Shown: in pieces, positions 43,212-52,627 of the stretch | Position numbering within the stretch: position 1 is the first letter of the stretch | Layout: each line of letters begins with the position of its first letter | Assembly (NCBI GenBank): GCA_965228005.1 | Contig: CBDDGV010000003.1 | Span: 1 to 64,000, forward strand | Reading direction: 5' to 3' | Source of the DNA: JBCCXZ01 sp965228005 | GTDB taxonomy: Bacteria > Planctomycetota > Planctomycetia > Pirellulales > Lacipirellulaceae | Length of the DNA: 64,000 nucleotides | The notes under the pieces: generated by a model | Told to the model about the DNA's origin: nothing | What the model saw: the letters and a program-made list of their open reading frames with translations, nothing else | Databases searched by the model: none | Translations under genes and position numbers: made by a program

Positions 43212-44261
43212 ATGGAATCCACCACGCCCGAGAGCGGCGCCCCGAGCGACCACCAGGTTGCGGCTGACGACATGCTCCCCCCGGTTGAGGCGCCCGACGG
43301 ACGCTTTCTGCTGCAGTTATTCGTGGTGCCGGCGGTCATCGTGTTTTGCGTGGTGATGGTGTGGTTGCTGGTGACCACGATCGCCACCCGCGGGCAGGCG
43401 GACCCGGCCGAGATTGTGGGTGCTCTGCGGGGGTCGAACCAGGCGAGGTGGCAGAAGGCGGAGCAACTCGCGAGTATGCTCCGAGCGCCGCAACGGTACC
43501 CCGAGCTGAAGACGAACGCAGACCTTGCTTCGCAGCTCGCCGGCCTGCTCGAAGAGGAGATCGAGGATGCAGGCGAGAACGACAACGCCATCGAGTTGCG
43601 TTACTACCTCTGCCGCGTGCTGGGCGAGTTCCAGGTCGACGACGGCCTGCCCGTGCTGCTGCGGGCCGCCCGCGAGGACGTGGAGGTCGATGTCCGACGC
43701 GAGGCCGTCAACGCGATCGCAGTTCTAGCGCAGTCGTTCGCTGACAAGGAACCGCCGCAGGCGCTCGCGGCCGATTCGCTCGTCGAGACCTTTCAGGAGT
43801 TGGCAAACGACCAAAACGATCTGATCCGGTCTCAGACGGCCTACGCGCTCGGCGTGTTATCCCAGGTTGACGGAGCCGACCCGGAGTTGAAGGGCGAGCT
43901 GATCGTCCTGCTCTCTGACCTGCACCCCGACACGCGTTACAACGCGGCGCTCGCCTTCGCGCGTAGCGGGGACTTGCAGGCGGCGCCCGCCCTCGCGGAG
44001 ATGCTGGACCCCGAGGGTCTCGCCCTAACGCTCAAGTCCGAAGAGCTGGAGTCGGCGAGATCGCTTAAGCGGGACATGGTCCTCCAGAACGCGATCCTCG
44101 GCAGCAAGAGCCTGTTCGCACAGAACCCCCCCGAAGCGGTTGCCGGGCTCCGCGGCTCCCTGGAGGCATTCGTGCAGTCGGCGCCCGAGTGGACGGAGCC
44201 TTCGCCGGTACCCAAGGGCCTCATCGACCTCGCGGAGCGGGTCCTCAAGGATCACCCGTAA
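43212..44261 (+). CDS. Membrane-anchored HEAT-repeat protein
   Basis: A 349-residue protein with a 32-residue cytoplasmic tail, one transmembrane segment (about 33-56, LFVVPAVIVFCVVMVWLLVTT) and a domain of alpha-helical HEAT repeats (DDGLPVLLRAAREDVEVDVRREAVNAIAVLA, and similar units to the end). It probably works as a scaffold outside the cytoplasm. It has its own transcription unit, divergent from the lipoate ligase gene. Function unknown. Confidence 0.82.
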   Translation: MESTTPESGAPSDHQVAADDMLPPVEAPDGRFLLQLFVVPAVIVFCVVMVWLLVTTIATRGQADPAEIVGALRGSNQARWQKAEQLASMLRAPQRYPELKTNADLASQLAGLLEEEIEDAGENDNAIELRYYLCRVLGEFQVDDGLPVLLRAAREDVEVDVRREAVNAIAVLAQSFADKEPPQALAADSLVETFQELANDQNDLIRSQTAYALGVLSQVDGADPELKGELIVLLSDLHPDTRYNAALAFARSGDLQAAPALAEMLDPEGLALTLKSEELESARSLKRDMVLQNAILGSKSLFAQNPPEAVAGLRGSLEAFVQSAPEWTEPSPVPKGLIDLAERVLKDHP

Positions 44262-44370
44262 CGGTGTGCGGACCGCTTGTGTTAGCGTATGCTGAGTCTG
44301 CCCTAGCCCTGTAACGCGTCGCACCGCTCTCGGTCGCGGCGTTTTTCTGTAATCACGAGGAGGCGACTCG

Positions 44371-44928
44371 ATGAAGAAGATGAATGGCTTGTTGATTGCG
44401 GCCTGTTTTGCTCTGGCGGCTGGGCCCGTCGTTTGTTCGGCCCAGGGTCTGCCGGGGCCGACGCCTGAGCACAAGGCGATGGCCCGTGAAGAGGGCACTT
44501 GGAAGGCCGAGAGCAAGTTCTGGCTGACGCCCGAGACGGAGCCGATGGTCAGCGAGGCCACCGAGTCGAACAAGATGTTCGGCGAGCTGTGGCTCTTGAG
44601 CAAGTACGAAGGCAACGTGATGGGCATGCCTTTTAAAGGCATGGGGACCATGGGCTACGACCCGGTCAAGAAAAAGTACGTGGGCACTTGGGTCGACACG
44701 ATGAATCCGCACATGCAGACGATGGAGGGTGAGTACGATGTCGAAACTCACACCCTCACGATGTACTCCACGGGCATCGACGTGATGACGGGCGAAGAGA
44801 AGACGTCGAAACTGGTGTCCCGCTACTTGGACAACGACAACAAAGTTTTTGAGATGCATGCACTCGTGCCCGGCGAGACCGACCAGTACTGGAAGCAGAT
44901 GGAAGTTACCTACAAGCGTGCGGAGTGA
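44371..44928 (+). CDS. DUF1579 secreted protein
   Basis: A 185-residue exported protein. The signal peptide ends near VVCSA. The mature part matches DUF1579 (a beta-barrel lipid/heme-binding-like fold): GTWKAESKFWLTPETEPMVSEA, GYDPVKKKYVGTWVDTMNPHMQTMEGEYD, YLDNDNKVFEMHA. The ligand is unknown. A GAGGAGG ribosome site (44357-44363-type) supports the start. A perfect terminator follows the stop, so the gene is a single unit. Confidence 0.87.
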   Translation: MKKMNGLLIAACFALAAGPVVCSAQGLPGPTPEHKAMAREEGTWKAESKFWLTPETEPMVSEATESNKMFGELWLLSKYEGNVMGMPFKGMGTMGYDPVKKKYVGTWVDTMNPHMQTMEGEYDVETHTLTMYSTGIDVMTGEEKTSKLVSRYLDNDNKVFEMHALVPGETDQYWKQMEVTYKRAE

Positions 44929-44960
44929 CAGCCCTGGCCGTCTACGCACTCAGCCCACCC

Positions 44961-44987
44961 GGCCCTCCTCGCGGAGGGCCTTTTTTT
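44961..44987 (+). terminator. Rho-independent terminator after the DUF1579 gene
   Basis: GGCCCTCC pairs with GGAGGGCC around a 4-base loop, followed by seven T; 33 bases after the stop. Confidence 0.9.
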
Positions 44988-45316
44988 GTGCCCGAGCTCC
45001 CCTGGCCTCTCATCGCTTGCGAGTTTGACGCCTGTAGCGGTTGCAACGCGGCCTCTGCATCGAATCGCTGCTTGTGACCGCTCGCGCTACTTGCTTGCAT
45101 GAAGCCGCTCTCTTCAATTGGATTCTGCAGGAGCAAGTCTATTCGTACGCACCCGGTCGGGGTTGGGCTGGTTGTGCCGGTGATAGCACACGTTTTTAGC
45201 GAAGCCGATTTGCTCCGCGCCGGATCGTTCGCAACACTTGCATACGGGGAGAGTCGATCGCTGGCTTACAGCCTGCGAGAGACGGCAACAACACACAGCG
45301 GGCATGGGGTTGAGGT
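44988..45316. other. Gene-free stretch before the YTV gene
   Basis: These 329 bases hold no supported gene. They should contain the promoter of the YTV gene, but no clear -35/-10 pair with an 18-base spacer is visible. The ribosome site TGAGG (45311-45315) sits unusually close to the ATG. Confidence 0.4.
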
Positions 45317-46480
45317 ATGGGTGCGTTTCACCTGAAGCAGGTTCTTATTGCAGGTTGCACGTTGGCCGCTATCGTGGCGCCGCAGGCGAGTCGCGCTCAG
45401 TGCGACACGTGCTGCGAGTACGTGCTGAAGTGCCAGACCGTCTACGAAGAACGACAAGCAACCGCGTACAAGATGGTGCAGGAGACGGTCTACGAAGACC
45501 GCACCGTTACCAGACGCGTTCCCGTTTGGGAGACCCAGCAGCGTGAGCGCCGCTACACGGTGTCGCGGCCGGTGTACGAGACCAGCGTCCGCGAGGAGCG
45601 TTACACCGTGCAGCGCCCTGTGTGGGAAACGCAGATGCGCGACTGCAGCTACAACCGGGTCCGGAACGTCATCGAGACGAGCCAGCGTGAGGAGCGTTAC
45701 ACCGTCCAGCGGCCTGTGTTCGAGACCAGCGAACGCGAAGAAGCCTACACGGTGATGCGTCCCGTGACCGAGACGGTCGAGCAGGAGCGTCGTTACACCG
45801 TGATGCGACCGGTGACGAGCTACCGCACGCAATACGCCGACGCGGGCGGCTGCTACGTTAACCAGGTTTCCTACGTTCAGCAACCCGCCAGGGGCGCGTT
45901 GCGTTGGGTGCCGGGCTCGCAGACCGTGAACCCGCTGACCGGCGCGGTGCAGGTGCAGCGGCCCGGTTTGGTGTGGGCTTCGACCCAGCCGGCTCCGACG
46001 CCGGTGGTAAATCAGGTCTACCGGCCTAACATCGTTGCCCAGCAGGTGCCGGTCACCCAGTACTGCCCGCAAGAGGTCGTTCAGAAAGTGCCGGTGCAGG
46101 TCACGCGGATGGTCGCCGAGCAGTGCGTCCGCAAGGTGCCCGTGAGGACCTGCCGGATGGTCACCGAGGAGCGCGTGCGGATGGTCCCGGTGCAGACGTG
46201 CCGCAAGGTCGTCGAGCGGGTCGAGCGTCAGGTGCCCGTCCGGGTCTGCCGGATGGTCTCGGAGGAGCAGGTCCGCAAAGTGCCCGTGCAGACCTGCCGG
46301 ATGGTCAGCGAGGAACGCGTGGAGCCCTATGAGGTTCGCGTCTGCCGGATGGTCGAGCAGCAAGAGACCGTCCGTGTTCCGGTGACGACTTGCCGCAAGG
46401 TGCCGGTGACCTACACGTACCGCGTGCCGCGAACCGTGACGATGCGAGTGCCGGTTTCGTCCTGCGGCTGCGGCGCCTGA
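45317..46480 (+). CDS. YTV-repeat cysteine-rich cell-wall-type protein
   Basis: A 387-residue secreted protein. Signal peptide to about residue 27 (ASRAQ). Then CDTCCEYVLKC and a set of units ending YTVxRP: five copies (RRYTVSRP, ERYTVQRP twice, EAYTVMRP, RRYTVMRP) separated by P-V-x-E-T-x-x-x-E-E/R. A linker (about 175-250) is followed by six C-terminal units of the form VPVxTCRMV with one Cys each, and the end CGCG. YTV proteins are known from planctomycete cell walls; the paired cysteines probably cross-link by disulfides. Regulation not visible. Confidence 0.9.
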   Translation: MGAFHLKQVLIAGCTLAAIVAPQASRAQCDTCCEYVLKCQTVYEERQATAYKMVQETVYEDRTVTRRVPVWETQQRERRYTVSRPVYETSVREERYTVQRPVWETQMRDCSYNRVRNVIETSQREERYTVQRPVFETSEREEAYTVMRPVTETVEQERRYTVMRPVTSYRTQYADAGGCYVNQVSYVQQPARGALRWVPGSQTVNPLTGAVQVQRPGLVWASTQPAPTPVVNQVYRPNIVAQQVPVTQYCPQEVVQKVPVQVTRMVAEQCVRKVPVRTCRMVTEERVRMVPVQTCRKVVERVERQVPVRVCRMVSEEQVRKVPVQTCRMVSEERVEPYEVRVCRMVEQQETVRVPVTTCRKVPVTYTYRVPRTVTMRVPVSSCGCGA

Positions 46481-46670
46481 GCCCTGCGATTCCGACAGGA
46501 ATCCCACCGCTGAGATAGCCCTGCGCCCGCTTGCGCGCAGGTGTATTCTTGATCCGCTGGCTATGCGGCTGTTGACGCTCTCGCGTGGTCGCTGAGAAAC
46601 TGTGAAGCCAGGACCGGTTCTGGTTTCTGAAACCGGCCCACAAGGCGAAACACCAAGAGAACGGCGCCGC

Positions 46671-47624
46671 ATGGAGGCAACCAGCCCGGAACCAGCGACG
46701 GTAGCTCAGGTCTACACCCCGGCGATGCTCGCCGAGTGCGTGCAGGCTCCCGAAGCAGCGATCCGCCACTGGCACCGGCGGGGGCGGTTGGTCGCCGAGC
46801 ACACGATTGCCGGTGAGCCCTGCTTTGCTTTCGAAGAGGCGGTTGTCGCGCGCCGTTTGGCTTCCCTGCTCCAAGCGGGCTGCAGCCTGCGGCAGATCGA
46901 CCGAAGGGTCTCTCGTCTAGAACGGGCATGTGCGGGGACTGGTCGCCCTTTGAGCTCGCCGTCGGTTATTGTCGAGGGCAACGATTTCGTGCTGAGCACC
47001 GACCTGGGGCTCGTAGAGCCCAGCGGGCAGAAGCTGATGTGGGAATCTCCGGGCTTCGAGTCCGACGGCGTCCCGCTGAGGTTGCGGATCGAGGACGCCC
47101 GGCCCGACGACAGCGAGCCCGGCCCGCTCGATTGGGAGCTGGTCGACGAGGTCGAGTCGGAAGCTCTCCGATTCGAGCGAGAGGGTAGGCTCGACGATGC
47201 GGCCGAAACGTACCGAGCAGTTCTCCGTGAGACGCAGGGGGCGGTATCGAAGGAGTCGATTGCCGCGTTGAATGTTTCTCTGGCAGCGGTGCTGTTCCGG
47301 TCTGGCGATTTCGGAGCAGCGCGTGAACGGTACCTCTGCGGAGTGGAAGCCGACCCGCAGTCGGTTGAGGCCATGATCGGATTGGGCGGCGTTTATTTGG
47401 CAACGCAATCCCCTGAACTAGCGGTTGCCGCTCTTCAGAAGGCCTTAGAACTGCACCCCGACTACCCGGACGCGCATTTCCATTTGGCGGTCGCCTTCGA
47501 CCAGCTTGGCGATCCAGAGACCGCAGAAGACCATTGGCGGACGTTCGCGTATCTTGCGCCGGATTCTCCCTGGGCCGAAACGGCCCGAGCACGGCTTTCT
47601 TCTGCCGAGTCCGGATCGCGGTAG
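46671..47624 (+). CDS. MerR-type DNA-binding/TPR protein
   Basis: A 317-residue protein. Residues about 13-70 look like a MerR-like winged-helix N-terminus (YTPAMLAECVQAPEAAIRHWHRRGRLV; FAFEEAVVARRLASLLQAG; SLRQIDRRV). A linker follows, then TPR repeats from about 165 (EALRFEREGRLDDAAETYRAVL; AAVLFRSGDFGAARERYLCGVEADPQ; LGGVYLATQSPELAVAALQKALELHPDY; HLAVAFDQLGDPETAEDHW). It may couple DNA binding with protein interaction. The start ATG at 46671 gives the domain immediately; an in-frame GTG lies at 46602. No target gene is evident. Confidence 0.8.
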   Translation: MEATSPEPATVAQVYTPAMLAECVQAPEAAIRHWHRRGRLVAEHTIAGEPCFAFEEAVVARRLASLLQAGCSLRQIDRRVSRLERACAGTGRPLSSPSVIVEGNDFVLSTDLGLVEPSGQKLMWESPGFESDGVPLRLRIEDARPDDSEPGPLDWELVDEVESEALRFEREGRLDDAAETYRAVLRETQGAVSKESIAALNVSLAAVLFRSGDFGAARERYLCGVEADPQSVEAMIGLGGVYLATQSPELAVAALQKALELHPDYPDAHFHLAVAFDQLGDPETAEDHWRTFAYLAPDSPWAETARARLSSAESGSR

Positions 47625-47748
47625 CCGTCCTGCGTGACGGCTTTGCGGTCTCCTGCCGAGTTTCCAAGACGTTTGCCTTGGCTTATCTTAGAGAAACTTG
47701 GCGTGGGCCCCTCGCTCGCCGCAGATTCGAACGACACAGGGACCTGGG

Positions 47749-49128
47749 ATGCCTGAGATTCTCTTCCACTACGAACGGGTGAACCCGTCGAGTTGGGCCT
47801 ATCTCTCGTCGTTCCTGATGCTCGCCCTGTTCTTCAAGTTCTCGAGGCTGTGGAGCGTACGGAACCTCGACCTGCTTCTGCTGATTTCGCTGGCCCCCGG
47901 GCTGCTGTTGGTCCACTTCAGCCGGGTTGACCCTTCGGCGATGTCCGACCCCGCGGGTATCGAGCACCTCGGGTTCTTGTGGCTGTTCGGCTCTTGCGCG
48001 CTGTTGCTGACGAGGCTGCTGATGGACTCCGCCATGGTGCGACGGCCGCTGCTGGAGCCCAACCTCAACGCCGCCGGTTTGCTCTTCCTGAGCAGCGCTC
48101 TGATGTTCTTCCTTATGGCGAACGTCGTCACCGGCGAGCCGACCGAAGCCGGGATGCGGCCGGCACGCCCAGCCAATGAATTGCGGGAGGAGACGACCGA
48201 GGGGAGTGAAGCAAGCACGTTCGCGACCGATGGACCGGGCTACTGGCTGGTCTATTTGCTGCCGCGGATCTCGACCCAGACCGTGCTCGAGGCCGGCTCA
48301 GACGAGCCCGTAGATGCAGGTGCGACCGGAGCCGACGATCAGCGCAGGAGGATCAGAGAGGTAACTTCGCGGGTCGTGACCATCCTCTCCCACACGATGA
48401 TCGTGCTGGGCGTGATCGCGATCGGACATTACCACTTTCACAACGTCATCGCCGGCGTTGCGGCCGCAACGATGTACTTGATGCTGCCCTACACGGCGTT
48501 GTGGACCGGCGACCCGACCCACGCCCTCCCGTCGGCCCTGCTTGTGGCGGCGGTGCTGCTCTACCGACGGCCCGTGCTCGCCGGGATGATGATCGGTCTC
48601 GCGTCGGGCACCTCGTACTACCCGGTGTTCCTGCTGCCGCTCTGGTGCAGCTATTACTGGGACCGAGGCGTGAAGCGTTTCGCCACCGGCGTGCTCATCA
48701 TGCTCGGCGTACTCGTAGTGTCGATGGCTGTGACGGGAACCACCTGGGAGGTCGTCCAGCAACGCTTCCAGGCAATGTTCGGCTTGCACGTTCCCAAGTT
48801 TGCCGACATGGAAGGGGTTTGGTCGCGGTGGAGCCCGTACTACCGCTACCCGATCCTGGCGGCTTTTGTCGTGCTGGCGCTGAGCTTTGTCTTCTGGCCG
48901 GTCAAAAAGAACCTGGCGACACTCATCTCCTGCACCGCGGCCGTGATGGTGGCCGCGCAATTCTGGCACGCGCACAGCGGAGGGCTGTACGTCGCGTGGT
49001 ACCTGCCGCTGCTGCTGTTGACGATCTACCGGCCCAACCTAGAAGACCGCGATGCGCTCCGCATGGTGTCCGAAGGATGGACCGCAAAGCGTAGGCGGCT
49101 TCCTGTGGAGCGCCGGCAGGCCGGGTAA
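47749..49128 (+). CDS. Polytopic membrane protein, GT87-like
   Basis: A 459-residue integral membrane protein with about ten hydrophobic segments and a long acidic loop around 145-195 (ANELREETTEGSEAS). The layout (NLDLLLLISLAPGLLL; HALPSALLVAAVLLYRRP; GLASGTSYYPVFLLPLW) resembles polyprenol-phosphate-sugar transferases of the DUF2029/GT87 kind, but no catalytic Asp motif is certain, so the family is tentative. Start at ATG 47749. The basic end (KRRRLPVERR) is cytoplasmic. Confidence 0.7.
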   Translation: MPEILFHYERVNPSSWAYLSSFLMLALFFKFSRLWSVRNLDLLLLISLAPGLLLVHFSRVDPSAMSDPAGIEHLGFLWLFGSCALLLTRLLMDSAMVRRPLLEPNLNAAGLLFLSSALMFFLMANVVTGEPTEAGMRPARPANELREETTEGSEASTFATDGPGYWLVYLLPRISTQTVLEAGSDEPVDAGATGADDQRRRIREVTSRVVTILSHTMIVLGVIAIGHYHFHNVIAGVAAATMYLMLPYTALWTGDPTHALPSALLVAAVLLYRRPVLAGMMIGLASGTSYYPVFLLPLWCSYYWDRGVKRFATGVLIMLGVLVVSMAVTGTTWEVVQQRFQAMFGLHVPKFADMEGVWSRWSPYYRYPILAAFVVLALSFVFWPVKKNLATLISCTAAVMVAAQFWHAHSGGLYVAWYLPLLLLTIYRPNLEDRDALRMVSEGWTAKRRRLPVERRQAG

Positions 49129-49144
49129 GCAAGAGCGTCTGAAG

Positions 49145-49519
49145 CTAATCGTTCGGCGATACCCCGATGTCGACGATGCTGCACGCAACGACGGGGTTGA
49201 GCCCCAGGCTCTCGGCGCGTTCGACGAGTTCGGGGCTGTCGCTCCCGGGGTTGAGCCACAGCTCTTTGCACCCCTTTGCGGCGATCTCCTCCAGCAGGCC
49301 CAAGCCTACCGCCGGCGGCACATAGAGGCTGATCCGGTCGAGATCGCTCCCAGGTACGTCACCGATGGCTTCGTAAGCGGCCATGCCCTCGATCTCACCC
49401 CCCCTCGGGTTGACGGGGTAGACCTCAAAGCCCTGCCGCAAGTAGGCGCGGACCGCCTTGTTGCCGAACTTCTCGGGGTTGTTGCTTGCGCCGATGATGG
49501 CGATCGTGGGCTTGTCCAT
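49145..49519 (-). CDS. CoA-binding domain protein (YccU-like)
   Basis: A 124-residue Rossmann-fold protein of the CoA_binding_2 family: IAIIGASNNPEKFGNKAVRAYL with the CoA-binding loop, VYPVNPRGGEIEGM, and GCKELWLNPGSDSPELV. Such proteins bind CoA or acyl-CoA; the physiological task is unknown. Length is typical. It is convergent with the membrane protein gene (16 bases) and downstream of the HEAT gene on the same strand. Confidence 0.9.
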   Translation of the reverse strand: MDKPTIAIIGASNNPEKFGNKAVRAYLRQGFEVYPVNPRGGEIEGMAAYEAIGDVPGSDLDRISLYVPPAVGLGLLEEIAAKGCKELWLNPGSDSPELVERAESLGLNPVVACSIVDIGVSPND

Positions 49520-49536
49520 CCGTGTTCCTTCAGGTG

Positions 49537-50763
49537 CTATTGGTCTCGGCGGGCGTCGAAGGCGTCAAGCATCTGTTCGTTGACGAACCACCGCCGCCAC
49601 GCCTTCTCGTCGTACTCGAAATCGATCCCGCCGGAAAGCTCGACGAGTGCTCGGCGGACCTCAGGGTTCTTCTGGTCGACCGGAACCGTCCTAGGGCCTC
49701 CGCCGCCGATGTTGAGCCCGCCGCCGCCTGCCCCGGCAGAACTGGACGACATCCCCGCGCTGATCTGCCCCGGCGGGGCATCGTTTGCGGAGTACGTGTG
49801 CCGCGTGACCAGGGCGTCGATCAGCGGGCTGATCGCTTCCTTGTTTCCGATGTGCTGCAGGGCCTGCGCGGCGGCGTTCACGGTCTCGTTGCTAGAATTG
49901 CCCAACGCGGCGACGTACGGGGAGAGCGGGATCGGTTGACCCCGCTCGATCAGGTAATCCAGCGACTGCAGCCGCGCCTCCAGGTCGGGCTCATGGATCG
50001 ACAGCGCGACCAACTGCCTCACGGCGTTGGGGTGATCGAGGCGGGCCAGTGCTTCGACGAGCAACTCCCGCAACTCGACAGTATCGGTACGCTTCAGATA
50101 GTGGATGATCGCATTCGCTGCCATAGGGTCTTGTATGGCTTCGAGATGTTCTCTGCCTTGCTGCACTTTGGCGGGCCGTTTGCTGCGCGCCCACCCAAGC
50201 CAGAGCTTCACGTTTCTCTTCCAAAGCGCTTCGGCTTCTTCCTCGCGGCGGGCGATCTCTCGGAGCGCAATGTCCTGCGGGGTACGGTACTTGCCGTCGT
50301 AAGCCACCATCCCGCGGCTCGACATGATCTGGTCGCGCGTTTGCCACTTCCCCTTGTGACGCTGATATCCCAGATGGCCGCGTGCCTTTTCATGGTCGGG
50401 AGCAAATTGCAGCACGCGCCGCCAGTGGTGCTTGGCTTCATCGCTCAGTCGGTGTTCGCGGCACCATTGGGCGATCGCCTCGTGGGCCTCGAGCGTGTCG
50501 GGCATGCTGCGTAGGCGTTCGCGGTACAGGTCCCCCGGCCCCTCCTGCACGACACGCCGCACAGACATCGGAGGCAGACGCAGCTCCACGCCATTCTCCA
50601 GGCGGACGCTGTACTCGCCCCCTTCAACGCGGTCCGCCGATCGGGCCTGGAGCTTGTAGCCGTTCGCCAGTTCCACCGTTTCGTCAGCAAGAACCCTCGA
50701 TGCGAGATGCATCGCAAAGGATGCGGCCAGCAGGAGCGATAGGCTGCGATAGGGTATCCGCAT
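49537..50763 (-). CDS. Exported HEAT-repeat protein
   Basis: A 408-residue exported protein. Signal peptide at residues 1-26 (LLLAASFAMHLASRVLA). The N-terminal part (40-90, NGYKLQARSADRVEGGEYSVRLENGVELRLP) looks like a small beta domain. A TPR-like unit (about 115) and HEAT repeats follow (EAIQDPMAANAIIHYLKR; ELLVEALARLDHPNAVRQLV). A glycine/serine-rich linker (AGAGGGGLNIGGGGP) lies near 350. The ATG at 50763 is chosen for the signal peptide; an upstream start would add 23 residues. The gene is possibly cotranscribed with the CoA-binding gene; function unknown. Confidence 0.77.
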   Translation of the reverse strand: MRIPYRSLSLLLAASFAMHLASRVLADETVELANGYKLQARSADRVEGGEYSVRLENGVELRLPPMSVRRVVQEGPGDLYRERLRSMPDTLEAHEAIAQWCREHRLSDEAKHHWRRVLQFAPDHEKARGHLGYQRHKGKWQTRDQIMSSRGMVAYDGKYRTPQDIALREIARREEEAEALWKRNVKLWLGWARSKRPAKVQQGREHLEAIQDPMAANAIIHYLKRTDTVELRELLVEALARLDHPNAVRQLVALSIHEPDLEARLQSLDYLIERGQPIPLSPYVAALGNSSNETVNAAAQALQHIGNKEAISPLIDALVTRHTYSANDAPPGQISAGMSSSSAGAGGGGLNIGGGGPRTVPVDQKNPEVRRALVELSGGIDFEYDEKAWRRWFVNEQMLDAFDARRDQ

Positions 50764-50846
50764 GGCGATAACGCGAGGTGCTGGCGGGGGCTTCCAGGAG
50801 AGGCTTGTCCGGCGTTTCCGGGCTTGCTCCATTATAGCTGAATTCT

Positions 50847-51419
50847 GTGGGCCGTAGCCTCAGCTGCCTTGGACGACCGCGTACGCCGACACCTAACTTG
50901 CCAGACTCACCCGACAAAACCGTGCAGGAGCACCACTCTCAGGCTGAGATTGCGGTGTCGTGTGCAGTGCTGACGGTAAGCGACACCCGTACGCTGGAGA
51001 CCGATCGGAGCGGAGCGCTTGCCCAAGAGCTGCTGACCGAAGCGGGCTACGAGGCCAAGTACCGACGAGTGGTGCCGGACGATTCGGACGCCATCGCGGC
51101 GGCGGTGCGAGAGCTCGTCCGTTCGCAGGACTACCAGGCAGTTCTCGTTACCGGTGGAACGGGCGTCGCCCCCCGGGACGTCACCCCAGAAGCCGTCGCC
51201 GGGCTGTTCTCGAAGTCATTGCCTGGTTACGGGGAGTTGTTCCGGCAACTGAGTTACGAGGAAATCGGACCGGCCGCCATGCTCAGCCGGGCCGAGGCCG
51301 GCCTGATCGACCGAACCGCGGTCTTTACGATGCCCGGGTCGACCGCCGCAGTCCGGTTGGCGATTGAGAAGATCATCGCCCCCGAATTGCGGCATCTCAT
51401 GCACCTTGCGCAGGGCTGA
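50847..51419 (+). CDS. MoaB/Mog-family molybdopterin biosynthesis protein
   Basis: A MoaB/MogA-fold enzyme that adenylylates molybdopterin. Motifs: LTVSDTRTLETDRSG, VLVTGGTGVAPRDVTPEAV, PGYGELFRQLSYEEIGPAAMLSRAEAG, and VFTMPGSTAAVRLAIEK. The start is uncertain: no candidate has a ribosome site. The longest frame begins with GTG at 50847, 7 bases after a TATAGC box (leaderless if used); GTG at 50922 gives 165 residues, the usual family length. No other molybdenum gene is in the window. Confidence 0.88.
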   Translation: MGRSLSCLGRPRTPTPNLPDSPDKTVQEHHSQAEIAVSCAVLTVSDTRTLETDRSGALAQELLTEAGYEAKYRRVVPDDSDAIAAAVRELVRSQDYQAVLVTGGTGVAPRDVTPEAVAGLFSKSLPGYGELFRQLSYEEIGPAAMLSRAEAGLIDRTAVFTMPGSTAAVRLAIEKIIAPELRHLMHLAQG

Positions 51420-51556
51420 TCCTGTTGCTGCTAGCAGCGGTTAGATTCGCCTAGCGTGCTTTGTGTGGCTTCGCTACTCTCCCAGCCCTCGCCATAGGCC
51501 GCGGCCTGCAGCGTGCGTCCATTGCGTTCGGTTCGTGCATCGCCCAAGGAGGGGTC

Positions 51557-52609
51557 GTGCAACGCATCTTGTCACTCATCACGTTGGGGGTCTTCGCCGC
51601 TTTCGGCTGGATCTTCCTGCAAGGCGGCGGGCTGAGCGAACTCGGCACGCAACCCGCAGCGCGGCCCGCGTCCAACGACCAAGCCCGTCCCGCGAACCCG
51701 TTTCCTGGGTTCGGACAAGACCAGCGCGGTACTTCGCCTCAACCCGCACCGGCCACGCTCTCGCCGCCGCCAGACGAGCCGGTGTTGCGCATCGCCTCAT
51801 TCAACATCCAGACGTTCGGCAAGAAGAAGGCCAGCAAGCGCCACGTGATGTACACACTGGCGGACATTTGCCGGCAGTTTCACGTTATCGCGATCCAAGA
51901 AATCCGAACGCAGGACAACTACCTGATCCCGAATTTCGTGCGGCTGCTCAACGGCTTGGGCGGCGACTACCCGCCCCGGCGTTATGACTTTGAGATCGGA
52001 CCGCGGATCGGCAACACCAAGTCGACCGAGCAGTACGCTTACCTGTACGACACCGACCGGGTCGAAGTCGACAAGTACGGCACCTACACCGTTGGCGACC
52101 CGGACAACCTGTTGCACCGTGAACCGTTGGTGGCTTCCTTCCGGGCCCGGGGCGTCGACCCCGCGCAGGCCTTCACGTTCACGCTGGTGAACTTCCACAT
52201 CGACCCGGACATCGTGCAGAAAGAGTTGGACGTGCTGGCCGAGGTGTACCGCGTCGTACGGAGGAGCGGTCGGAACGAAGACGACGTCATCCTCCTCGGC
52301 GATTTCAACACGAGCGACCAGAAGCTCTACCGCCTCGGACGCGTGCCGGGCATCTACCCGGTGATCGCTGGGCTGCCGACCAACACGAAGCAGACGGCGC
52401 AGTACGACAACATTATCATCCACCGGCCGTCGACGACCGAGTACACGGGCCGCTCGGGCGTCTACGACGTGATGCGGCGCTATAACCTCACCGAGAGCCA
52501 GGCCCGTGAGGTTTCGGACCACTTCCCCGTGTGGGCGGAGTTCAGCGTCTACGAACGCGACTACGCCGGACGGGTTGCCAGCCGCCGTACGCAGCAGTTC
52601 GGCCGCTGA
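51557..52609 (+). CDS. Endonuclease/exonuclease/phosphatase-family protein
   Basis: A 350-residue membrane-anchored EEP-fold phosphohydrolase. An N-terminal hydrophobic segment (SLITLGVFAAFGWIFL) anchors or exports it, followed by a Pro/Ala-rich linker to about 75. Catalytic motifs are present: RIASFNIQTFG, IAIQEIRTQD, LVNFHIDPD, ILLGDFNTSD and SDHFPVWAEF. The start is GTG at 51557, because AAGGAGGGG (51546-51554) lies just upstream; a longer frame lacks a ribosome site. It may act as an extracellular nuclease or phosphatase. Confidence 0.87.
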   Translation: MQRILSLITLGVFAAFGWIFLQGGGLSELGTQPAARPASNDQARPANPFPGFGQDQRGTSPQPAPATLSPPPDEPVLRIASFNIQTFGKKKASKRHVMYTLADICRQFHVIAIQEIRTQDNYLIPNFVRLLNGLGGDYPPRRYDFEIGPRIGNTKSTEQYAYLYDTDRVEVDKYGTYTVGDPDNLLHREPLVASFRARGVDPAQAFTFTLVNFHIDPDIVQKELDVLAEVYRVVRRSGRNEDDVILLGDFNTSDQKLYRLGRVPGIYPVIAGLPTNTKQTAQYDNIIIHRPSTTEYTGRSGVYDVMRRYNLTESQAREVSDHFPVWAEFSVYERDYAGRVASRRTQQFGR

Positions 52610-52627
52610 GAATCTGTCAGGATTTTT

